In this document: piece by piece, positions 7,639 to 13,611 of the stretch
Layout: every line of letters begins with the position of its first letter
How positions within the stretch are numbered: position 1 is the stretch's first letter
DNA from: QAMX01 sp964515055
Lineage (GTDB): Bacteria; Bacillota; Clostridia; Oscillospirales; QAMX01
Assembly: GCA_964515055.1 (NCBI GenBank)
Contig: CAZEUG010000036.1
Coordinates: 1-14,694, forward strand
Direction: 5' to 3'
Length of the DNA: 14,694 nucleotides
Made by a program: the position numbers and the translations under genes
Notes under the pieces: generated by a model
What the model saw: only the letters and a program-made list of their open reading frames with translations
Told to the model about the DNA's origin: nothing
The model's database searches: none

Positions 7639-8838
7639 TTATTTGGCAGGCTTTGTCCGGCACCAGCGCCGAACCAGGAAGAGCCCGACACAGAGCAGCA
7701 TCGGGAAGATGATCGCGGCGGTCAGGCCGGATTTCAGGTTGCCGCCGGCCGCATCCGCGATGGTTCCGACGAGCGTCGGGCCGGTTGAACAGCCCAGATC
7801 GCCCGCGAGCGCCAGCAGTGCAAACATGGCCGTGCCGCCGCCGGGACAGGAGGCAGCCGCCAGACTGAGCGTGCCGGGCCACATGATGCCCGCGGCAATG
7901 CCGCAGCAGGCGCATCCGGCCAGCGCCAGCGCCGGAATCGGCGCCAGCGATGCCAGCAGATAGCCGAAGATGCTCAAAATACCGCAGCCGATCATGAAAT
8001 GCGTCAGGTTGACCTTTTCACTGAATTTGGCGTAAAACACCCGCATCACGCCCATGCAGACGGCAAACAGACACGGGCCAGCCAGATCGCCGATCGTCTT
8101 GGAGACCTTCAGCCCCGCTTCGGCAAAGGCGGAGGCCCATTGCCCCATGGCCTGTTCGGCGGCGCCGGAGCAGACCATCACCACGGCGAACACCCAGAAA
8201 AGGCGCGTGGACAGCAGCCGCTTCACCGGCTGCGGCGACTCTCCGTCATTCAGGCGGGCAATCGGCACGAGCGCAAAATAGAACGCATCCACGAGCGGAA
8301 TCAGCGCCCAGATCACGGTCAGAATCCGCCAGTTTTCCACGCCGAACACGGTGAAGAACAGCGTCGAGGCGGCGACGACGAACACGTGCCCCCAGCAGTA
8401 GAACGAGTGCAGCAGGCTCATGGACGCCGACTTCTGATCGGTCGGGCAGGCTTCAATGATCGGGCTGATCAGCACCTCGTTCAGCCCGCTCCCGATGGCG
8501 TACAGAACCGTTGCGGTTGCCAGGCCGATGTAGGCGTTCGGAAAGAGGAACGGCAGCGTGGCCAGACCGAGCAGACCGGCTGTCGAAAAGAGCTGTGCGG
8601 CGATGGCAGAAATGCGGTAGCCAATCTGATCGACAAATTTGGCAGACAGCAGATCGACCAGCAGCTGCACGCCGAAATTCAGCGTGACCAGCAGCGAGAT
8701 CTTTTCCAGCGAGATGCCAAACGTGGATTGAAAGGTCAGAAACAGCAACGATGCATAGTTGTTTACCGCGGCGCTGCCGATGTAGCCGAGGTAGCAGGCC
8801 TTCATGGTATGACGAAAATTGGTGCGAATGGACTTCAT
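7639..8838 (-). CDS. MFS transporter, probable sugar permease
   Basis: A 399-residue, highly hydrophobic protein of the usual size for a 12-helix major facilitator. The N-terminal half has DLLSAKFVDQIGYRIS (about residues 62-77), which matches the MFS loop 2-3 motif (D-x-x-x-x-R/K-x-G-x-R type). Helix-rich blocks cover nearly the whole length, with a hydrophilic central loop near ARLNDGESPQPVKR separating two six-helix halves. It resembles FucP-like and related carbohydrate permeases of gut Firmicutes. ATG 8838 is preceded by GGGAGAG on the minus strand. It is the last gene of the minus-strand operon, 64 bases after the TIM-barrel gene, and ends at the bidirectional terminator. The context suggests import of the sugar or oligosaccharide degraded by the GH127 enzyme; substrate is inferred, not seen. 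Confidence 0.85.
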   Translation of the reverse strand: MKSIRTNFRHTMKACYLGYIGSAAVNNYASLLFLTFQSTFGISLEKISLLVTLNFGVQLLVDLLSAKFVDQIGYRISAIAAQLFSTAGLLGLATLPFLFPNAYIGLATATVLYAIGSGLNEVLISPIIEACPTDQKSASMSLLHSFYCWGHVFVVAASTLFFTVFGVENWRILTVIWALIPLVDAFYFALVPIARLNDGESPQPVKRLLSTRLFWVFAVVMVCSGAAEQAMGQWASAFAEAGLKVSKTIGDLAGPCLFAVCMGVMRVFYAKFSEKVNLTHFMIGCGILSIFGYLLASLAPIPALALAGCACCGIAAGIMWPGTLSLAAASCPGGGTAMFALLALAGDLGCSTGPTLVGTIADAAGGNLKSGLTAAIIFPMLLCVGLFLVRRWCRTKPAK

Positions 8839-8856
8839 AATGTCTCTCCCATACAG

Positions 8857-8886
8857 CGACCGCTTTCAAAAAAGTCGGTCGTTTTT
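8857..8886. other. Hairpin in the leader of the MFS gene
   Basis: CGACCGCTTT (8857-8866), loop CAAA, AAAG-T-CGGTCG (8871-8881) form a 10-bp stem with one bulged T, followed on the plus strand by five T. On the plus strand it looks like an intrinsic terminator, though no plus-strand gene reads into it. On the minus strand, which is the coding direction, the hairpin lies just upstream of the MFS ribosome site without a T-run, so it could protect an mRNA end or reduce MFS translation. Confidence 0.45.
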
Positions 8887-8902
8887 CAGAATGAAACGGC
8901 GC

Positions 8903-9682
8903 TTACAGGCTGTAGGCTGCGGCCTTTTCCTTCATCAGTGCCAGCGCTTCCGGCAGCGTCTCACGGTATTCGCCGAGATTGCCCTCCACGCTCATGCGGC
9001 CATGATAGCCGCAGTCGGCCAGACCGGCAAAGAACGCATCGTAGTCGGCAGCATCGCCGTGCGTCATGGAGACGCGGCCTTCGGGGTTGGCGATGTGCGT
9101 ATGCTTCAGATGGCCGCCGCAGGCAGCCACCTCAGCGCGGCCTTCCCCGGCCAGAGACAGATGATAAAAGTCGGACAGGATTTCAAAGCTCGGCCGATCG
9201 ATATCCTGCATCAGGCGCAGCCCGTCCACCTGTGTGTTGATGACGTTCGTTTCCATGGTGTTCAGCGGTTCCATCACGATGGTCAGACCGTGCCGTGCGG
9301 CTGTTTCCGCCGCCAGACGGCCGAACGAGATCAGCTGATGCCAGGCGACTGCCCGGTCAAACCCGTCCGGGATGCACCGTGCGCCGCCGCTGCCGAACAC
9401 GACAGGGCCGACACCCAGCCGTTCCAGCCGTGCAAAGGCGCGCTCCAGATAGGCGGCCTGCTGCGCCGGATCCACATCCGGCCCGGTCACGCGCACCGTG
9501 GACGGGAGCAGCACGCAGGCTGCTTCAATCTTGAGGCTGGCCGCGTCGTTCTCGGCGGCCAGCGCCTGAAACGCGTCCTCCTCCATGGCGGCAATTGCGG
9601 TCACATGGCATTCGAGATAGTCAAATCCCAGCTCCTCCAGCAATGCTCTGTTTTTTACATCGGTGACGACACCAAATTTCAT
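8903..9682 (-). CDS. Xylose isomerase-like TIM-barrel sugar isomerase/epimerase
   Basis: A 259-residue protein of the AP_endonuc_2 / sugar phosphate isomerase-epimerase superfamily, cytoplasmic, with no signal peptide. The divalent-metal ligands of the D-tagatose 3-epimerase/D-psicose epimerase type are all present in order: Glu138 (VMEPLN), Asp171 (LSDFYH, with His174), His196 (HTHIANPEG) and Glu233 (SVEGN). Length is slightly short of the usual 275-290. ATG 9682 follows AGGAGG on the minus strand. It sits between ylmH (54 bases upstream) and the MFS gene in the minus-strand operon. It probably isomerises or epimerises a keto/aldose released by the GH127 enzyme; the exact sugar cannot be told from the sequence, since this superfamily is functionally broad. 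Confidence 0.85.
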   Translation of the reverse strand: MKFGVVTDVKNRALLEELGFDYLECHVTAIAAMEEDAFQALAAENDAASLKIEAACVLLPSTVRVTGPDVDPAQQAAYLERAFARLERLGVGPVVFGSGGARCIPDGFDRAVAWHQLISFGRLAAETAARHGLTIVMEPLNTMETNVINTQVDGLRLMQDIDRPSFEILSDFYHLSLAGEGRAEVAACGGHLKHTHIANPEGRVSMTHGDAADYDAFFAGLADCGYHGRMSVEGNLGEYRETLPEALALMKEKAAAYSL

Positions 9683-9736
9683 AATGCTTCCTCCTGTTTC
9701 AAAAACCTGATTGGTTCAAAATGATGTTCGGTTGAT

Positions 9737-10534
9737 TTATCGGAACCGCACCAGACGGATGCGGGTGCGCCCCTTGCGCGTTTCGCCGGAAAGCGCTTCC
9801 AGCCGGAGGCGTCCGTACCCCCTCAGCGAGAGCAGGTCGCCGGTCGATACCGTTCGTTCCGGCTTGTTGACGGGTCTGTGATTGACCGTACAAAGCCCCT
9901 GCAGTACGGCGTTTTTGGCCGTTTCCCGCGCCATGCGGAACCCGACAGCCAGTACGGCATCGAGCCGAAGCGACATGACGGTGGCCTCCATGTCTTCACC
10001 GTCCTGTGCAGCAGCGGCGGCTGCCGCCTCTGTGCGCTCCGCAAGGGATACGGTCAGCCGTTCGCGCCCGGCCTGCGTCAGATTTTGCAGCAGATAGGGT
10101 GTCAGCTCCGACAGACAGAAGACAAATGCGCCGTCCGGCTGGACAAGAATGTCACCCAGCGCTTCCCGCTGAAGCCCGGCACCCATCAGAGCGCCCAGAT
10201 AATCCCGGTGCGAAAGGGCGGTGTGGCCGTGGGGCTCCAGCCGCAGGACGGCAATCGGGTTGTCCGGCGCGGACAGGGCGTCCTCCGGCTCAAGCCAGGC
10301 CGGAAGCAGCAGCATCACGCAGCGCTCCGCACCGTCGTAGCCGCCGTCCGGAACGGCGGGGAACCCGGCACGCTCACAGACCCGCAGCGCAAAGTCGGCT
10401 TCTGCCGGGGAAAGAAATTTCGTTCCGGACAGACGACCAGCCTGATCGGCCAGCCGTGCTTTGTCCCAGAGCTGCCCGGCCAGCAATCGTTCCTCCGGCG
10501 TGGCGGCCAGATTCAGAATTTCGTCTCGTTTCAA
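9737..10534 (-). CDS. ylmH: YlmH-family S4-domain RNA-binding protein
   Basis: A 265-residue protein matching YlmH over its full length: an N-terminal alpha/beta region with HTALSHRDYLGALMGAG (residues 104-120) and REALGDI, and a C-terminal S4 RNA-binding domain (about 188-248) with SLRLDAVLAVGF, VNHRPVN and GDLLSLRGYGR, ending GETRKGRTRIRL. In Bacillus subtilis YlmH is encoded near division genes and acts on 50S-peptidyl-tRNA complexes in ribosome quality control. Here it lies inside a sugar-catabolism operon, not beside sepF/divIVA. The start is TTG (complement of 10532-10534), 20 bases after the GH127 stop; only a weak purine-rich ribosome site is visible, so translation probably depends on coupling. 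No in-frame ATG lies nearby upstream, and the protein aligns from its first residues, so the TTG start is reasonable. Confidence 0.88.
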   Translation of the reverse strand: MKRDEILNLAATPEERLLAGQLWDKARLADQAGRLSGTKFLSPAEADFALRVCERAGFPAVPDGGYDGAERCVMLLLPAWLEPEDALSAPDNPIAVLRLEPHGHTALSHRDYLGALMGAGLQREALGDILVQPDGAFVFCLSELTPYLLQNLTQAGRERLTVSLAERTEAAAAAAAQDGEDMEATVMSLRLDAVLAVGFRMARETAKNAVLQGLCTVNHRPVNKPERTVSTGDLLSLRGYGRLRLEALSGETRKGRTRIRLVRFR

Positions 10535-10554
10535 GCGTTTGCAGCCCGCTTTCT

Positions 10555-12342
10555 TTATCGATAACCCAAAAATACGAGCATATCGGTCTCTTCCCGGTTG
10601 GCAAATGCGTGGTAGGGAATCAGGGTCAGCTCTGTTTCGGCATAATTTTCCGACAGCGGATAATACAGCGAGCCGGTCGGGTTCATGCGGCGGAAGCCGT
10701 GACCGTGGAAGATCGGGCAGCCGTACAGGCCGCTGAATTCCTTCTGCCAGTTGGCGGAGCGGGTGTCAAAGCAGAGGGTGTGAACATCGTCCTCGTGATC
10801 CAGTCCCTCAACGCAGTAGATCAGCGGGCCGTATTGCAGTGCGGCCTTGCCCTGATTGGTAAAGACGCCGACAGCCGACTGCATCAGCGTCGGCTCCATA
10901 TGCAGGTCGATCACGATCTCACCGTCGCCGCAGAACACGGCATAGCCCTTTTCAACGACATACGGGCGGCTGGCTGTGAATTTCCGGCACCAGGACGGAA
11001 TCCGGACGCAGACGGTCCCGGTGTGCTCCGCCTGCAGCACGATTTTCCCGTCTGACGGATATGCGGTCGACTGGCTGACCTTCACCTGGCCGTTGTCCAG
11101 GACGCTGTCGCCGAACTGATTCACCCAGACGGTGTCGCCGTCCCAACCATAGAAATACTGTCCGAGCGAGGAGAGCACGCGGTTCAGGTTCGGCGGGCAG
11201 CAGGAGCAGGAAAAGACCTTTTTGCGCTGCGTGATCGGGTGGCGTCTGGACGGGATGGTGTTGAGCGCCCGGTTGATTTCCAGCGGATTTTCATAGAAGA
11301 AGGCATCGCCCGACAGCGACAGGCCGGACAGCATCCCGTTGTACAGCTCTTTTTCGATGGTGTCGGCGTATTTTGCATCGCGCTCAATGCGGTTCATCCG
11401 ATGGGCAAAGAAGATCATCGCGATGGAGGCGCAGGTTTCGGCATAGGCCTGATCATTCGGCAGGTCGTAGGGCACCGTGAAGGCTTCCCCGTGGCAGGTG
11501 GAGCCGAGGCCGCCGGTGATGTACATTTTGCGCTCCACCAGATCGTTGTACAGCTGCCTGCAGGCAAACAGGAGCGCTTCATCCCCGGTTTCGGCGGCCA
11601 GGTCGGCCATAGCCGTATACAGATAACCGGCGCGAACGGAATGCCCCTCTGCCGAGAACTGCTCACGCACCGGCAGATGCGCCTGAATTTCGCTTAACGT
11701 GCCTTCGGCGGGGTCGGTTCCGCGGGTATTGATAAAATGGGCGCACAGCTCCAGCCAGTCGCGGTTGCCGGTGCAGCGGTACAGCCGGTACAGCGCCAGC
11801 TCGATTTCCTCGTGACCCGGTGTGCGGAAGGCGGGCTTGGGGCCTGCGGTGCCGTCCATGAAGACGGCCTTGATGTAGGCGGCGTACCTTTCGGCGATTT
11901 TCAGGAAGCGATCCCGCCCGGTGGCTTCAAAATAGGCAACGGCGGCTTCGATCAGATGCCCGGCGCAGTACAGCTCGTGCCAGTCGCGGTTGGTAAAGCG
12001 TTTGTCCGGCTCCACCACGGTGAAGTGCGTGTTGAAATAGCCGTCAGCGCCCTGGTTCTGCTCCATGGCATCAATGAGTGATTCCACCTGTGCCTGCAGC
12101 GCCGGATTCTCCTGGCGGGAGAGGCAATAGGCCGCGCCCTCCATCCATTTGACGACGTCGGAGTCCCAGTAGATATGCGGCTGGTTGGGCATCCCCTCCT
12201 TCCAGTTGCACTGAAAGGCTTCGATTCGCCCCGTCTCGTCAAAGCGATGATAGACCGCCGGAATGGTCACATCGCGGTTCAGATCTTCCTTTTGTTTCCA
12301 GAATCCGCCGGTCAGGCGGACAGCACGGTAATCTGTTTTCAT
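10555..12342 (-). CDS. GH127 beta-L-arabinofuranosidase
   Basis: A 595-residue glycoside hydrolase of family GH127 (HypBA1-like), releasing L-arabinose from beta-L-arabinofuranosyl sugars such as those on plant hydroxyproline-rich glycoproteins. Recognisable blocks are GGFW near the N-terminus, NRDWHELYCAGHLIEA, YITGGLGS, YDLPNDQAYAETCA and SCSCCPPNLNR. By alignment with HypBA1, Glu286 is the acid/base, Cys381 the nucleophile, and Glu302, Cys304, Cys381 and Cys382 the zinc ligands; the 16- and 79-residue spacings equal those in HypBA1. There is no signal peptide, so it acts in the cytoplasm. The start chosen is ATG 12342, eight bases after GGAGG; a TTG five codons upstream overlaps that ribosome site and is rejected. 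It is 22 bases after the SGNH gene and 20 before ylmH, in one operon. Confidence 0.93.
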   Translation of the reverse strand: MKTDYRAVRLTGGFWKQKEDLNRDVTIPAVYHRFDETGRIEAFQCNWKEGMPNQPHIYWDSDVVKWMEGAAYCLSRQENPALQAQVESLIDAMEQNQGADGYFNTHFTVVEPDKRFTNRDWHELYCAGHLIEAAVAYFEATGRDRFLKIAERYAAYIKAVFMDGTAGPKPAFRTPGHEEIELALYRLYRCTGNRDWLELCAHFINTRGTDPAEGTLSEIQAHLPVREQFSAEGHSVRAGYLYTAMADLAAETGDEALLFACRQLYNDLVERKMYITGGLGSTCHGEAFTVPYDLPNDQAYAETCASIAMIFFAHRMNRIERDAKYADTIEKELYNGMLSGLSLSGDAFFYENPLEINRALNTIPSRRHPITQRKKVFSCSCCPPNLNRVLSSLGQYFYGWDGDTVWVNQFGDSVLDNGQVKVSQSTAYPSDGKIVLQAEHTGTVCVRIPSWCRKFTASRPYVVEKGYAVFCGDGEIVIDLHMEPTLMQSAVGVFTNQGKAALQYGPLIYCVEGLDHEDDVHTLCFDTRSANWQKEFSGLYGCPIFHGHGFRRMNPTGSLYYPLSENYAETELTLIPYHAFANREETDMLVFLGYR

Positions 12343-12364
12343 TTGAGCATCCTCCAAGATTTGA

Positions 12365-12994
12365 TCAGCAGCGGAACGCCGCCGCTTTCTGATGAACCGA
12401 TGTCAGCACCTCTGCGAGCGCGGCGGTCAGACGTTCATAGCCGAGGGGGGAAAGGTGATCGCCGTCGGCCTGATAGGCTTCGGGAATTGGTGTGCCGTCC
12501 GGCTTCTGTACCAGCCGCGGCAGATCGACATACGCCGCAAACGGCCGACGTTCGACCCATTGGCGCAGCAGACGGTTGTAGCGCAGGCGCAGACGGTTTT
12601 CGTCCGTCTGACCTCTGACGGGCTTCACGCCGATCAGCAGCACCTGCAGCGTTGGGAAATCCGCCCGCGCCGCACGCAGCAGCCATTCTGTTATAAGGAA
12701 GGCGCGCTCCGGCGAATAGCCGTGCAGCGGGTCGTTGTCCCCGGTATAGAGCGCCAGCACCTCCGGTGCGCAGGGACGCACCAGCCGGGGATAGTAAAAG
12801 TAGGCCTCCTCCGCCGTGCTGCCGCCAAATCCGCGGACAGTGACCGGGAACGGATGCAGCGCGGCGACCAACCGTTCACGCGGCCAGCGCGCAACGGTGG
12901 AGCTTCCGTATAAAACGATGCCGCCGGGCGTGACCTGCTGCGCCTCCAGCGCACAGACAGCCGTCTCCAACCGCCGGATATCCTTCACAGCCAT
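12365..12994 (-). CDS. SGNH/GDSL-family hydrolase (probable esterase)
   Basis: A 209-residue protein with the four blocks of the SGNH hydrolase fold. Block I is VLYGSSTVARW (residues 28-37, likely nucleophile Ser32), block II GFGGST (Gly57/58), block III LYTGDND (Asn87), and block V ADGDHLSPLGY (Asp177 and His180). Length is typical. No signal peptide is seen, so a cytoplasmic location is likely. ATG 12994 follows GGGAG on the minus strand. It is the first gene of the minus-strand operon, directly before the GH127 gene, which suggests it removes acyl groups (for example acetyl) from the imported sugar before glycosidic cleavage. That role is inferred from neighbours; the family also contains lipases and thioesterases. 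Confidence 0.85.
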   Translation of the reverse strand: MAVKDIRRLETAVCALEAQQVTPGGIVLYGSSTVARWPRERLVAALHPFPVTVRGFGGSTAEEAYFYYPRLVRPCAPEVLALYTGDNDPLHGYSPERAFLITEWLLRAARADFPTLQVLLIGVKPVRGQTDENRLRLRYNRLLRQWVERRPFAAYVDLPRLVQKPDGTPIPEAYQADGDHLSPLGYERLTAALAEVLTSVHQKAAAFRC

Positions 12995-13037
12995 CCCGCT
13001 TCACTCCCATTCGCAACGCTTCTCTTCTCAGCTTTTC

Positions 13038-13066
13038 ATTATATCATATTCCATGATCTTTTTCCA
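13038..13066 (-). promoter_or_regulatory. Probable promoter of the SGNH-GH127-ylmH-TIM-MFS operon
   Basis: On the minus strand, TATAAT (complement of 13038-13043) lies 17 bases downstream of TGGAAA (complement of 13061-13066), which matches TTGACA at four of six positions. Transcription would start near 13031, about 37 bases before the SGNH start. No palindromic operator or catabolite-repression site was recognised around it. Confidence 0.7.
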
Positions 13067-13129
13067 CTCCATTCGCAGGAAACCACCCCGCTTTTTTCTC
13101 ACTTCCTGCCATTGATCTGAATCGTTCAT

Positions 13130-13173
13130 AACCACCCAAAGCCTCCCCCCCGTGCAGGAGGGAGAGGGATTGC
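13130..13173 (-). repeat. Dispersed intergenic repeat, copy C (inverted)
   Basis: The minus strand reads GCAATCCCTCTCCCTCCTGC, then CAC, a G-run, and AGGCTTTGGGTGGTT, matching copy A (6-48) end to end, including the GGGTGGTT end missing in copy B. It lies upstream of the minus-strand operon promoter. With copy A it forms an imperfect inverted pair enclosing about 13 kb with all the intact genes of the window. Confidence 0.75.
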
Positions 13174-13342
13174 CATTCAATGGGGCGTATCGCTTGACCG
13201 CGGATACCGGGTCCACAGTGAAAAACATGGAAAAAGAAGCTGTTACAACTATGCCGGGAAAGATGCGGAAAAAGTATCGCGATTATTTGGAGGGAAAAAG
13301 ACAGACAAGGAGTCCGCTGGCAAATGATGATTGTCCCTTAAG

Positions 13343-13384
13343 AATCGGAGAGCCGGTACAGAATACCTTGCACTCCGATTTTTT
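13343..13384 (+). terminator. Orphan terminator-like hairpin
   Basis: AATCGGAG (13343-13350) pairs with CTCCGATT (13373-13380), followed by TTTT (six T counting the stem end). The enclosed part holds a second small stem, GGTA-CAGAA-TACC (13355-13367). It has intrinsic-terminator form on the plus strand but no supported gene precedes it. It may be the 3' end of a lost gene or of a small RNA. Confidence 0.55.
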
Positions 13385-13401
13385 GCTTTAAAAACGGCTG
13401 A

Positions 13402-13532
13402 AAATTGAGCATTGCAAATGCGGCGGATGTTTCGGTCAGCAGTATGCAAAACTTTTTCCGCAATAAGGAAGGCCTGCTTGCCGAGCTTGTCAAGCTTATG
13501 TTTTCCGGTCAGTTCAGTGCGGCAAAGCAATT
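13402..13532 (+). pseudogene. TetR-family regulator fragment (both ends missing)
   Basis: Read from 13402 the bases encode SIANAADVSVSSMQNFFRNK and then EGLLAELVKLMFSGQFSAAK, which matches the second half of the TetR N-terminal DNA-binding domain: I-A-x-A-A-x-V-S, then Y/F-F-x-N-K-E-x-L-L. A stop (TGA, 13399-13401) lies directly upstream in frame, with no start codon, and the first helix of the domain is missing. After about 13532 the frame continues only as unrelated codons to TGA at 13564-13566, because the DNA there is the leucine-rich-repeat gene in another frame. A normal TetR protein has about 190 residues; only about 43 remain. It cannot encode a working regulator. Family assignment is by motif recognition. 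Confidence 0.72.
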
Positions 13533-13611
13533 TGCCATAGCAACCAACTTACCTCTTTGGATTTGAGCAAAAATACAGCACTAACCTCACAGAGCAGCTG
13601 CCATAGCAACC
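13533..13611 (+). repeat. Leucine-rich-repeat unit boundary (66-base period)
   Basis: TGCCATAGCAACC occurs identically at 13533-13545 and 13599-13611, exactly 66 bases apart, which is one 22-residue LRR unit. The first copy coincides with the point where the TetR similarity stops, so the LRR sequence starts right at a repeat-unit boundary. Confidence 0.8.

Larger units (their letters stand above)
13067..13401. other. Intergenic region between operon promoter and TetR fragment
   Basis: About 335 bases with no gene I can support. It holds the inverted copy of the dispersed repeat (13130-13173), a possible small hairpin GTATCGC...GCGGATAC (13188-13208), and a terminator-like hairpin at 13343. 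A plus-strand frame starting at 13152 stays open for 79 codons, but it begins inside the repeat, lacks a ribosome site, resembles no family I know, and runs through the terminator hairpin. A small RNA ending at the terminator is possible but unsupported by any promoter I can see. Confidence 0.5.

Noticed and set aside
7999..9240. 413-codon plus-strand frame opposite the MFS and TIM-barrel genes
   Set aside because: Spans two real minus-strand genes and their intergenic gap; the product is Arg/Gln/His-rich with no family features.
12343..12357. Five-codon TTG-initiated extension of the GH127 gene
   Set aside because: The TTG overlaps the GGAGG that serves the ATG at 12342.
13152..13391. 79-codon plus-strand frame
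   Set aside because: Starts inside the dispersed repeat, has no ribosome site or known homology, and reads through the terminator-like hairpin.
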